In this document: positions 25,337-33,423 of the stretch, one piece after another
Layout: each line of letters starts with the position of its first letter
Position numbering within the stretch: position 1 is the first letter of the stretch
NCBI GenBank assembly: GCA_964533965.1
Contig: CAZHNN010000010.1
Coordinates: forward strand, 1-64,000
From: RGIG3178 sp964533965
Lineage (GTDB): Bacteria; Bacillota; Clostridia; Christensenellales; QAND01
Length of the DNA stretch: 64,000 bases
Direction of reading: 5' to 3'
The notes under the pieces: generated by a model
The model's input: the letters and a program-made list of their open reading frames with translations, nothing else
The model's database searches: none
What the model was told of the DNA's origin: nothing
Program-made: the position numbers and the translations under genes

Positions 25337-25390
25337 CTTCGCATTGGTTACCAACCACCGCTTCGTCAAAAAGCAACGCTGTCGATGTTA

Positions 25391-26560
25391 TCACATACCC
25401 TTTAGCAGTTCGACCGCCTTTTGCAGCTGCGAGTCGGTCTTATCCGTCAACTTGACGGTTCCGTTGAGTACATCCGCGGGCAGCTCTACCACATGATCCG
25501 GCGTGATGCCGATGCCATGGATGCAGACGCCGTTTGGCGTGAAGTACCGCGCGATGGTCACATTCAGCTGACCGCCGGTGGACAGCGGGAACGGCATCTG
25601 GATGATCCCCTTGCCGTATGTCTTTGTGCCCACGATCGTGGCAACGCCGCGGTCATGCAGAGCGCCCACAACGATTTCCGAAGCGGATGCCGAATAGCCA
25701 TTTACCAGTATGACCAGCGGGATACTGAGCTTTTCTTTATCTGAACTGTAATCATGCCGGTTTCCCTGCACATCGACGGTATAGGTGACAATGCCCTGGT
25801 CGAGGAAAATATCCGCGATCTTCACGGCGGAATCCACATATCCGCCGGGGTTGCTCCGTAGGTCGATGACGAGCTTCTTCATGCCCTGGGCTTGGAGCGC
25901 TTCGACGCCTGCCTGAACTTCCGAATAGCTGTGCTGGGAGAATTCGGACAGCGACAGATAGCCGATGTTGCCTGAAAGCATGCGCGTTGAAACGTATTCG
26001 ATGGCCACCGCCGCGCGGACAATCTTCATCGTAAGTGATTTGCCGCTTCGGTCGACGGTTACCTCCACCTCGGTGCCCGAAGTGCCCCGCAGTTTGCCGG
26101 AAATCTTGCTCAGCTCGGTATTCGGTTCAACGGCCACGCCATCTATGGCGGTGAACACGTCGTTTTCCAATAAGCCGGCCTTCTGTGCGGGGCTGTTCTT
26201 ATAGATGCGTGCCACTTTGGGCATCTTGTTGTCGTCGACCGAGATCACAACGCCAATGCCCACATAGCTCTCCGCATCCTGGGCGTTGGCTTCTGCCAGT
26301 TCTTCTTCGTTCAAATACCGTGTGTACGGATCGCCCAGACTGCTGGCCAGCCCATGTAGCATGCCGTTCTCGAATTCCTGCTGGTTCGTCCCCTCGTAGT
26401 AATATTTCTTTAAATATTCGGAAATCTCGTTATATCGCTTCAGAAAGTCGGCAGAAAGCGCGGAACCCGTATCCTTCTTATACGAACCCAGAACATATCC
26501 GCCGACAAATACCAACGCCAGTGCAAGCACCAGCGCGACGGTTTTAAGAGTGTTCTTCAA
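25391..26560 (-). CDS. S41-family C-terminal processing protease (CtpA-like)
   Basis: A 389-aa membrane-anchored serine protease. One N-terminal transmembrane segment (about 5-25) precedes a PDZ domain (about 95-175; YVGIGVVISVDDNKMP...SPAQKAGLLENDVFTAIDG) and the S41 core, with the catalytic serine in NGYSASASEIV and lysine in GTKTYGKGIIQ. I prefer a TTG start at 26560 with AGAGGATGG 7 nt upstream; an ATG at 26593 has only a weak site. It follows the 26772 secreted protein on the same strand. A second S41 protease is at 33424. Confidence 0.92.
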   Translation of the reverse strand: MKNTLKTVALVLALALVFVGGYVLGSYKKDTGSALSADFLKRYNEISEYLKKYYYEGTNQQEFENGMLHGLASSLGDPYTRYLNEEELAEANAQDAESYVGIGVVISVDDNKMPKVARIYKNSPAQKAGLLENDVFTAIDGVAVEPNTELSKISGKLRGTSGTEVEVTVDRSGKSLTMKIVRAAVAIEYVSTRMLSGNIGYLSLSEFSQHSYSEVQAGVEALQAQGMKKLVIDLRSNPGGYVDSAVKIADIFLDQGIVTYTVDVQGNRHDYSSDKEKLSIPLVILVNGYSASASEIVVGALHDRGVATIVGTKTYGKGIIQMPFPLSTGGQLNVTIARYFTPNGVCIHGIGITPDHVVELPADVLNGTVKLTDKTDSQLQKAVELLKGM

Positions 26561-26706
26561 AATCCATCCTCTTTTCCGGCCAACAGCCGACATGCTTCTT
26601 CTATTGTATTCCACATCACGCATTGCTACAAGTGCGCAATCTTCCAGAATTACCCTGCTTTCACCACCGCACAACACAAATTAGCAAAAAGTGCCGGTGC
26701 AACAAG

Positions 26707-26740
26707 AAGGGCGATCATGCCTGTGCGCATGACCGCCCTT
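26707..26740 (-). terminator. terminator of the SH3b protein gene
   Basis: AAGGGCGATCATGC pairs with GCATGACCGCCCTT with one non-Watson-Crick position. The minus strand continues CTTGTT and the plus strand TTTT. Confidence 0.75.
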
Positions 26741-26771
26741 TTGGGGAGGGATTATACATCTTATACATCGC

Positions 26772-28139
26772 CTACTTGCCGGCTTTGTAGGACTCCAGAA
26801 CACAGGCCTGATGCCTGGCATCCATCTTTTGGCCGCAGTGCGTCTTGCTCTTGTAGAAATGGATGCAATGTACGCCCTTGAAGTTGTTGCTGCTGCCGAT
26901 GGACTCCGCACTGCCGTGCGGCATTCCGTTCATGCTCGCCGCGTATACGTTGTTGCCATAGATGACCCAGACGGGGCGGCGGTTCCATGTCCAGCTGCCG
27001 CCGTATACCCTTTTGAGCTTTGCCGTGTCGTTTGCTGTCAGCGGTTCGGAGTCGATGTGCAGATACCCGCCATGGCGGATTTCCGACCAAGATATTCCTG
27101 TGCGAACATCGATGACCTTAAAGGTCTTTCCGCGCGGTATGATGGTGTTCACCTTGCTCCATTCCGTCATCAGAATGCGTCCCTTGACCTGGCTGGCCGT
27201 TGCAATGGAAACCTTGATCGCATTGTTGCCGTACAGCAGCGCCAGCGATTGCTCGCCCAAGACGCCGTCCGCTGTGATTTTAGCAGCGCTTTGAAACGCC
27301 TTGACAGCTTGACTGGTCTTGGGGCCATAATCGCCCGTAACGTCGCCGATGAAAAAGCCGCGGCGTTTGAGTTCCGTCTGCGCTTTTTTGACCACTTCGC
27401 CGCTCATGCCGCTTTTCAGAAGGCGTGTGGAGGATTCGCCGGTAAATGCCCCGGAAACGGTGATACAGTCGCTGCGCACATAGCCCATCTTCTCTTTGTA
27501 GCTGATCTTATACCAACTGTTGACATAGTCCGTGACCCGCACACCGACCCCCGCGGACAATTGCTGAAGGATTTTGCTGTTCAAATCCCCGCTTTCGCGC
27601 ATGTTCACGCCGTCGCGCAATATGGTGCCGTTGAGCCCTTCGTCGGTCACTTCAAAGATATAACTGCTATGAACATACCCGTTTAATATACCGAACGTTA
27701 CCTGCAGCCAGCTGCCATCCCTACCGGTAATCGTAAGCGTGGCGCCTTCAGAGAGCTCCGCCACCACTTCGGAATCGGCGCTTGGCTGCGAGCGTAACAC
27801 GATGTTGGCGCCCATTACGCGACCGATGCCCGATGCTGCTTCCGGCGTGTTAACACCCGAATTGTCATCAATTTCGCCGTCATCATCTTCTTCGGTGGGT
27901 ACGCTGTCGTCGATGACGCCGTCGTCATCGCTCTCCGACTTGCTGTCGTCGAAGAGCAGGATATTTCCCATGTCGAATTCGTCCTTGATCTGCTGCTTGT
28001 CGTTCACCGGAAACAGGAACAAGTTGTTGTCGTCAAGGCCGGATGCAATAGCACGCGCCTGTGTAAGCATCATGTGTCCGAACAGAAGAAAGCAAAGCAC
28101 TAAGCCTGTGAGCGTTCTGAGTTTCTTCAATTCCTTCAC
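26772..28139 (-). CDS. secreted SH3b / peptidoglycan-binding protein with unassigned C-terminal domain
   Basis: 455 aa. An N-terminal signal or anchor (LTGLVLCFLLFGHMMLTQARA) is followed by an acidic linker (about 60-95), two bacterial SH3 domains (about 105-165 and 170-230), and a PG_binding_1 domain (about 240-300; LLKSGMSGEVVKKAQTELKRRG). The last 145 residues (from KVSIATASQVKGRILMTEW) contain conserved-looking WSEIRHGG, GSWTWNRRPVWV, and C/H positions in GVHCIHFYKSKTH and RHQACV. I recognise this block only as a module seen with SH3b proteins. The start is GTG with GGAGGAAG upstream. Confidence 0.85.
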   Translation of the reverse strand: MKELKKLRTLTGLVLCFLLFGHMMLTQARAIASGLDDNNLFLFPVNDKQQIKDEFDMGNILLFDDSKSESDDDGVIDDSVPTEEDDDGEIDDNSGVNTPEAASGIGRVMGANIVLRSQPSADSEVVAELSEGATLTITGRDGSWLQVTFGILNGYVHSSYIFEVTDEGLNGTILRDGVNMRESGDLNSKILQQLSAGVGVRVTDYVNSWYKISYKEKMGYVRSDCITVSGAFTGESSTRLLKSGMSGEVVKKAQTELKRRGFFIGDVTGDYGPKTSQAVKAFQSAAKITADGVLGEQSLALLYGNNAIKVSIATASQVKGRILMTEWSKVNTIIPRGKTFKVIDVRTGISWSEIRHGGYLHIDSEPLTANDTAKLKRVYGGSWTWNRRPVWVIYGNNVYAASMNGMPHGSAESIGSSNNFKGVHCIHFYKSKTHCGQKMDARHQACVLESYKAGK

Positions 28140-28198
28140 GCACTTCCTCCTTCCACATCGATGACCCCGCATTGTGTTCCGCTCAAGTTATTCCCAAA

Positions 28199-28213
28199 GT
28201 TTCAAATTGAAAC
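28199..28213. promoter_or_regulatory. palindrome upstream of the SH3b protein gene
   Basis: GTTTCAAATTGAAAC is a perfect 7-bp inverted repeat around one base, 60 bp upstream of the GTG start. It could be an operator; no regulator is adjacent. The rest of the 28140-28404 gap shows no gene. Confidence 0.35.
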
Positions 28214-28404
28214 CCCACATGGTGCCAATACTATCGTAGCTAATCGATTTTGTAAAATTCGCATTGTGAAGAAACAAGAAGAAAAAGCGCAATCCGTTGA
28301 GATTACGCCCACTCTTTAAAATATTTCAAATATCTTACGGAATTGTAACAATTAGGGATTTCAGACGCTTATCGCCATAATGCCAGAATCAGATGCTTAC
28401 CGGC

Positions 28405-28971
28405 TTAACGCTCCAATCCTTTCAAACGCCTGTCGATCGCAAGCATATCTCGGAAGGAGTCCGCCTTCTTGGACGGGTCACGCAGCAATGCCGCGGGATG
28501 GAACGTCGCTATGGCAGGCCTTCCGTTCAGCTCAAACCATTTCCCGCGCGATTGCGTGATGCGAAGGTTCGGGTCTAGCACAAAGTTCAGCGCCGTAGCG
28601 CCCAACAGCAAAATGATCTCGGGGTTCACAAGCTCTATCTGGGCACGCAGATACGGAAGGCATGCCTGCGCCTCCTCTTCCCTGGGAGCCCTGTTTTGCG
28701 GCGGCCTGCATTTGACGACGTTGGCGATGTATACCTCTTGTCGCGTCATAGCGATGCAATCCAGCATCTGTTCCAAAAGAGTTCCCGCACGCCCCACAAA
28801 CGGGCGGCCTTTCTCGTCTTCCTGTGCACCCGGCCCTTCGCCGATGATCATCAGCCTTGCTTGCAGGTTTCCTTCGCCAGGGACGGCGTTGGTCCTGCCT
28901 TCACGCAGCGCGCATTTTGCGCAGGCCACGATATCCAGGACAAGTTCCTCGTGGCGTTGTTCCTTTGTCAT
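28405..28971 (-). CDS. Uracil-DNA glycosylase, family 4 (Fe-S type)
   Basis: The 188-aa enzyme removes uracil from DNA. It has the family 4 features: cysteine pairs for a [4Fe-4S] cluster (CAKCALR near residue 17 and CRPPQNRAPREEEAQAC near 87), motif GEGPGAQEDEKGRPFVGRAG, and the C-terminal TFHPAALLRD histidine motif. Its ATG overlaps the folD stop in ATGA. It is the last gene of the fchA-folD-udg operon; its link with folate could reflect the role of folate in limiting uracil in DNA, but may be chance. Confidence 0.93.
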   Translation of the reverse strand: MTKEQRHEELVLDIVACAKCALREGRTNAVPGEGNLQARLMIIGEGPGAQEDEKGRPFVGRAGTLLEQMLDCIAMTRQEVYIANVVKCRPPQNRAPREEEAQACLPYLRAQIELVNPEIILLLGATALNFVLDPNLRITQSRGKWFELNGRPAIATFHPAALLRDPSKKADSFRDMLAIDRRLKGLER

Positions 28972-29822
28972 GATATTCCCCCTAAATGCTTCGCCGCACG
29001 GACGACATGCTCCATCATCAGCCAGCCGGTCACACTTCCGACGCCGCCGGGCACCGGCGTATATGCCATTGCATTTTGATAGGCGTCAGGATGGATGTCA
29101 CCGCAGAGGTTACCGCTTTCATCCACGTGGATACCGACGTCTGCCAGTATTGCGTCCTCTTTAACAAACGACGCATCCACCAGTCCCCGCTTACCTGCGG
29201 CGGCAACGAGGATATCGGCGCGCCTGCATACCTCGGCAAGCGCTTTCGTTCGCGTGTGGCAAACGGTCACCGTGGCGTTTTCCTTGAGAAAAAGCATGGA
29301 AAGCGGCTTTCCGACCACCAGGCTCCTGCCGATGACCACGACCTCCCGTCCGCTCAGTTCCACGTTTTCAAAGCGAAGCAAGCGGACAACCGCTTCCGCG
29401 GTGCACGGGGCATATCCTTCGCCCTCTCCCATGAATACCGATGCAAGGGATTGCGGCGTCATGCCGTCGACATCCTTGCGGGCGTCCAACAGGCGGGATA
29501 TCTCTTTTTCGTCCAGATGACCCGGCAGTGGCCGCATGATCAGCACGCCGTGGACCTCGCTGTCTCCGTTCAACGTTACAATGGCATCCCGGCATGCCGC
29601 CTGGTCGCACTCATAGCTTAGTACAATGCTCCTAAAGCCGACGCCCGCCTGCGCGCAACGGTGCATCAAGCTTTTCTCATAGGCTATATCGTCAGCCTTT
29701 TCACCGACGCGGACGACGGCCAATACGGGTGATATTCCTTGAGAGCGCAGCATGGCGACATCTTCCGCCACTTTTTGCCGTATGCTTTCCGCCGCCGCGT
29801 TACCTGTCAGTTCTTGCTGCAT
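28968..29822 (-). CDS. folD: FolD-like methylene-THF dehydrogenase, cyclohydrolase residues missing
   Basis: FolD normally converts 5,10-methylene-THF to methenyl-THF and hydrolyses that to 10-formyl-THF. This 284-aa protein has the full fold: the NADP-site loop VVIGRSLVVGKPLSMLFL and C-terminal PVPGGVGSVT. In the active site Y-x3-K, the tyrosine is kept (DIAYEKSLMHRC) but the lysine position is leucine, and the usual VQLPLP glutamine is methionine (LIMRPLP). The aspartate in KDVDG is kept. Those residues are essential for cyclohydrolase activity, so a dehydrogenase-only enzyme is likely, with FchA next door supplying the other step. It overlaps fchA by 16 nt. Confidence 0.92.
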   Translation of the reverse strand: MQQELTGNAAAESIRQKVAEDVAMLRSQGISPVLAVVRVGEKADDIAYEKSLMHRCAQAGVGFRSIVLSYECDQAACRDAIVTLNGDSEVHGVLIMRPLPGHLDEKEISRLLDARKDVDGMTPQSLASVFMGEGEGYAPCTAEAVVRLLRFENVELSGREVVVIGRSLVVGKPLSMLFLKENATVTVCHTRTKALAEVCRRADILVAAAGKRGLVDASFVKEDAILADVGIHVDESGNLCGDIHPDAYQNAMAYTPVPGGVGSVTGWLMMEHVVRAAKHLGGIS

Positions 29823-30439
29823 AGCGAAACTTTCACCGCCTCATAGATGGATTCACAATCCCGTATTCCCGTTTGGAAGATGCGCTGCGCTTCGCACAAA
29901 AGCTCTTGTGCCCTCTTTATGTCCTCCATCGCGTTGGCGTTGATCAAGACATTTAATAAAGCCGTTTCCAGGCAAGCCTTGCACAACGAGGCCGCGCATC
30001 CGATATCGCTCTGCACAAGCGGGCTCGTAACGGGTTGAAGGACAGAAAGGCAGCGAATGACCCTCTCGCAGCGTGCAAGCGTATTCATTGGCGGCTGGAC
30101 CGCAACAAGCAAAGCTTCCTGTATCGCCTCATGCTTCGTATCCTTATCGAACGGATCGGATGACGGCAACGCGTATGCCTCGCTCAAAGGTAAGAACGCA
30201 TCGGCGTCTTCCTCTATGCCCGCGATGAGTTGGCTACGCAGTATTTCGAGCGTCTGCATCTGCGTTTGGATGAGCTGCTCATATGCCTCGTACCGCTTTT
30301 TGCCGGTGGTAAATGCTGCCGCCATGTGCCCCAGTGCCGCGCCCAGCGCGCCCGTAAGCGCGCTTGCCCCGCCGCCACCCGGGACAGGTACTTTATCCGA
30401 GAGTTTTTGGGAAAACTCTTGTATCGTCCATCGTTCCAT
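29807..30439 (-). CDS. fchA: FchA-type methenyl-THF cyclohydrolase / formimino-THF cyclodeaminase
   Basis: The 210-aa all-helical protein belongs to the FTCD_C family; signature PVPGGGGASALTGALGAALGHMAAAFTTGKKRYEAYE lies near the N-terminus. FchA in clostridia hydrolyses methenyl-THF to 10-formyl-THF; related enzymes act on formimino-THF. Its coupling with a FolD that lacks cyclohydrolase residues favours the cyclohydrolase role. No histidine or purine degradation genes (hutH, ftcD) are near. ATG 30439 has GAGGTG upstream. First gene of fchA-folD-udg. Confidence 0.9.
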   Translation of the reverse strand: MERWTIQEFSQKLSDKVPVPGGGGASALTGALGAALGHMAAAFTTGKKRYEAYEQLIQTQMQTLEILRSQLIAGIEEDADAFLPLSEAYALPSSDPFDKDTKHEAIQEALLVAVQPPMNTLARCERVIRCLSVLQPVTSPLVQSDIGCAASLCKACLETALLNVLINANAMEDIKRAQELLCEAQRIFQTGIRDCESIYEAVKVSLCSKN

Positions 30440-30552
30440 GGTTTTCACCTCGCACACCAGTGTACCGTCAAATCAAAGGCCGCGCAATATAGAAAAACTG
30501 CAGTGTGTATTATCTCATCTCAAAAAACGGGATGCCAGACCGTTTTATCCCC

Positions 30553-30590
30553 GGAAAAAAAGATGCCATTTGACATGTACGTCAAATGGC
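30553..30590 (-). terminator. intrinsic terminator of the PTS operon
   Basis: GCCATTTGAC and GTCAAATGGC form a perfect 10-bp stem with a 6-nt loop; on the minus strand TCTTTTTTT follows. Confidence 0.85.
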
Positions 30591-30622
30591 AATCTCTCTT
30601 ATGACATATGCACTTAATTCTC

Positions 30623-30683
30623 GCTCCGCCAACCGTGTGCAGCACAGGCGGAGCAACTTTCAGACAAACCAACGGTTTGTCTG
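30623..30683 (-). other. two further hairpins between ptsI and fchA
   Basis: GCTCCGCC (30623-30630) pairs with GGCGGAGC (30647-30654), and CAGACAAACC (30661-30670) with GGTTTGTCTG (30674-30683). The second begins 8 bp after the ptsI stop. Neither has a U-tract; they could protect the 3' end of the mRNA from exonucleases. Confidence 0.6.
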
Positions 30684-30691
30684 CGAAAAGA

Positions 30692-32416
30692 TTACGCGTA
30701 AATCTCCGCCAGCAGCTTATCGATGCGCGCTTCGACTTCGTCGGTGGTATACATCTCCAGGCACTCGTCAACGGCTTGTTTGACCTTCGTCAGGTCCGCA
30801 CGGCGGATCAGGTTCTTGATGGTGGGAATGGAGCCCGCGCTCATGCTGAACTCGTCGAGACCCAAGCCCAAAAGCAGGATGGCGCCACGCTCGTCGCCCG
30901 CCAACTCACCGCAGACGCCCGTCCATTTGCCCGCTTTATGCGAGGCGTCGATGACCATCTTCATCGCGCGGATGACGGCGGGATGCAGGGAGCGGTACAG
31001 GTTGGAGATCATCTCGTTGCCGCGATCCACCGCCAGCACATACTGCGTTAAATCGTTGGTGCCGATGGAGAAGAAATCCACGATATTGGCAAGCTTGTCG
31101 GCATTGATGCAGGCCGCCGGCGTTTCCACCATGGTACCGAGAGGCATCTTGTCGTTAAACGGAATGCCTTCCGCGCGGAGTTCCGCCTTGCACTCCTCGA
31201 CGATATCCTTCATCTTGTAGATCTCCTCGGCGGAGATGATCATCGGGTACATGACCAGGATGTTGCCATAGGCGCTTGCGCGTAGAAGTGCGCGAATCTG
31301 CGGCTTGATGATGTCCAGGCGGTCAAAGTACATGCGAACGGCGCGCCAACCCAAGAACGGGTTCATTTCCGAGGGGAACGAAATGCATTCAGCAGCCTTG
31401 TCGCCGCCGATGTCCAGCGTACGGATGACGACGGGATGGCCCTTCATGCCCTCCGCCGCTTCCTTATACGCCTGGAATTGCACTTCTTCGGAAGGCAACT
31501 CGGGGCTGTTCATGAAAAGGAACTCGGTGCGGAACAGGCCAACGCCTTCGCCGCCGTTTTCCGATACTCCCTTGACATCGCCGGGTGTCGCTATGTTTCC
31601 TACGATCTCCACCTTATGACCATCCTTGGTCTCGGCAGGCAGCATTTTGAGCTGATCCAGGAAGCGCTTGTGCTCGAGGAACTTCTCGAGCTTAGCATTC
31701 AATGCCGCCATTTCGGCTTCGCTCGGATTGACGACCACATTGCAGTCGATGGCATCAAGCCCTACGATGTCGCTGTGTTTTACCCTGCTCAGGATATCGC
31801 CGGTTCCGACAATGGCGGGCAAGCCCATGATGCGCGCGATGATCGATGTATGCGACGTCCTGCCGCCCACCTCGGTCACAAAGCCCTTGACGTATTTCAT
31901 ATCCATCGTCGCGGTGTCGGACGGAGTCAGATCGTTGGCGAATACAACCACTTCATCGCGCAGGTTGTTCAGGGATACGCGCACGTTGCCGGTGACGTTG
32001 TCCAATACGCGTCCACCAACATCCTTGACGTCCGCAGCGCGCTCACGCATGTACTCGTCATCCAAAGATGCGAGAATACCCGCGATCTCCGCTGTCGCTT
32101 CCTTGACCGCCTTGGCAGCGTTCATCTTTGAGTTGTTGATCTTATCCAGCACCGACTCTTCAAGCATCGGGTCGGAAAGCATCATCAGATGTGCCCTGAA
32201 AACATCGGCTTCCTTGGCGCTGAGCCTCTGCTCTGTGATCTCGATGATCTCATTGAGCTGCAGTTCCGTACCCGCAATCGCTTTACGGAATTTCTCCTCT
32301 TCGGCAGCGCACTGCTCATCGCTGGTCAACAAGGCATCATCAATGACAGCCTCGGTGTGCTTCATGACAAACGCCTTGCCTATGGCGATACCCGGGGATG
32401 CAATAATTCCTTTCAT
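30692..32416 (-). CDS. ptsI: Phosphoenolpyruvate--protein phosphotransferase (PTS Enzyme I)
   Basis: EI takes phosphate from PEP and passes it to HPr. The 574-aa product has the HPr-binding and swivel domains with the active histidine in TEVGGRTSHTSIIARIMGLPA, the PEP-binding barrel with LFRTEFLFM, and the signature DFFSIGTNDLTQYVLAVDR, with the catalytic cysteine in TGVCGELAGD. AAAGAGGTG precedes ATG 32416. It is downstream of ptsH, beyond a 135-bp gap that holds a terminator-like hairpin, which should lower EI relative to HPr. Confidence 0.97.
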   Translation of the reverse strand: MKGIIASPGIAIGKAFVMKHTEAVIDDALLTSDEQCAAEEEKFRKAIAGTELQLNEIIEITEQRLSAKEADVFRAHLMMLSDPMLEESVLDKINNSKMNAAKAVKEATAEIAGILASLDDEYMRERAADVKDVGGRVLDNVTGNVRVSLNNLRDEVVVFANDLTPSDTATMDMKYVKGFVTEVGGRTSHTSIIARIMGLPAIVGTGDILSRVKHSDIVGLDAIDCNVVVNPSEAEMAALNAKLEKFLEHKRFLDQLKMLPAETKDGHKVEIVGNIATPGDVKGVSENGGEGVGLFRTEFLFMNSPELPSEEVQFQAYKEAAEGMKGHPVVIRTLDIGGDKAAECISFPSEMNPFLGWRAVRMYFDRLDIIKPQIRALLRASAYGNILVMYPMIISAEEIYKMKDIVEECKAELRAEGIPFNDKMPLGTMVETPAACINADKLANIVDFFSIGTNDLTQYVLAVDRGNEMISNLYRSLHPAVIRAMKMVIDASHKAGKWTGVCGELAGDERGAILLLGLGLDEFSMSAGSIPTIKNLIRRADLTKVKQAVDECLEMYTTDEVEARIDKLLAEIYA

Positions 32417-32457
32417 CTTTAACACCTCTTTGTTAAGCGGCATTACCGCATATCTAC

Positions 32458-32486
32458 TAAACAAAAGGCGGGGCCGTCGCCCCGCC
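32458..32486 (-). terminator. terminator-like hairpin between ptsH and ptsI
   Basis: GGCGGGGC and GCCCCGCC with a 4-nt loop, followed on the minus strand by TTTTGTTT. As ptsI has no obvious promoter of its own, partial read-through is likely. Confidence 0.8.
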
Positions 32487-32550
32487 AAATGACCACGGTA
32501 CTGGCATCCTGTCTGTGTCGGCTAGGGTGCGTTTCCATGCGCCTATTGGG

Positions 32551-32811
32551 TTATTCTTCCAGATTGTCGAGAAGCTCGACCAGCGCGTCAAGCGCTTCCT
32601 TTTCATCTGCGCCCGTGCAGTTGATGGTAATATGGCTGCCCTTGCTTGCGCCCAAGCTCAAAACGGAGATGATGGACTTCGCGTTTGCTTCTTTGCCGTC
32701 CTTGAGCAGCTTGATGTTGCTCTTGAACTTAGCCGCTTTCTGTACGAACATGGAAGCGGGGCGGGCATGCAGGCCTGTCTCATTCTTTACAACAAATTGC
32801 TTTTCAACCAT
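32551..32811 (-). CDS. ptsH: Phosphocarrier protein HPr
   Basis: The 86-aa carrier has the phosphorylated histidine in ETGLHARPASMFV (His15) and the regulatory serine region KSIISVLSLGASKG (Ser46 position). The Ser46 site is typical of Bacillota and would allow HPr kinase and CcpA-dependent catabolite control; hprK is not in the window. GAAGGAGG precedes the ATG. It lies between the EIIA gene and ptsI. Confidence 0.97.
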   Translation of the reverse strand: MVEKQFVVKNETGLHARPASMFVQKAAKFKSNIKLLKDGKEANAKSIISVLSLGASKGSHITINCTGADEKEALDALVELLDNLEE

Positions 32812-32837
32812 CGATTATTCCTCCTTCATCCGTATAA

Positions 32838-33260
32838 TTAACCGAGCAGATTAAACTCTTTTTTAATGTCTTTGATCCCTTCGGGTGCCAAAGCCATGCA
32901 ATGGTCCTTCAGTTCGCCCAAGGTCATGCTCTCGCGCATGGACAATGCTTCTATCAACATCGGGAGATTGACGCCGCTTACGCATTCGCAATTCGGTGTC
33001 TTGCCGTTGACGGGGCGGTTGATGTTGGCTGCCGTTACGTTGCAGGGGGTGCCGCCATACAAGTCAACGAATACCAGAACGCCGTCGTCGTTGTAAAGCT
33101 CTGCCAGTTTCCCGCGTACCTTTTCGTTAAAGGACTCAAAACTGTCCTCGCCGCACAGGCCGATGGTGGAGATATTCTTCTGGGGCCCCATGATGAGCTC
33201 TGCGCTTGAAAGAATACCTTTGGCCATATCCGCATGAGTGACGATTAAAAGTTGAATCAT
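32838..33260 (-). CDS. PTS EIIA component, mannose family
   Basis: A 140-aa EIIA-Man domain (MIQLLIVTHADMAKG), with the phosphorylated histidine at about residue 9 and the conserved VFVDLYGGTPCN segment. It is a stand-alone domain: no EIIB, EIIC or EIID genes are near. HPr and EI follow on the same transcript, so it may serve a distant permease or act as a regulatory phosphate sink. ATG 33260 is 10 nt from AGGAG; a GTG three codons upstream is too close to that site. Confidence 0.92.
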   Translation of the reverse strand: MIQLLIVTHADMAKGILSSAELIMGPQKNISTIGLCGEDSFESFNEKVRGKLAELYNDDGVLVFVDLYGGTPCNVTAANINRPVNGKTPNCECVSGVNLPMLIEALSMRESMTLGELKDHCMALAPEGIKDIKKEFNLLG

Positions 33261-33342
33261 GCAATTCACGCTCCTATTGGATGAAAAATCTTTTCCGCAG
33301 TACAGTAAGCTTTTGCCTAATTACCACGGCCATATCATGAAA

Positions 33343-33371
33343 ATTATAAGTTGCTGTGATTTCGTTGTCAA
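33343..33371 (-). promoter_or_regulatory. consensus sigma-A promoter of the EIIA-ptsH-ptsI operon
   Basis: On the minus strand, TTGACA (33371-33366), a 17-bp spacer and TATAAT (33348-33343): both hexamers match the consensus exactly, so strong constitutive expression is expected. Confidence 0.92.
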
Positions 33372-33423
33372 TGCCAAAAAACAGCAAATTACCGTTACAG
33401 GAAGATATGAAAATTGGTAATAA

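Noticed and set aside
26772..28139. L,D-transpeptidase (YkuD) assignment for the C-terminal domain
   Set aside because: The HxxG...SHGCIR motif of that family is not present; the Cys/His pattern differs.
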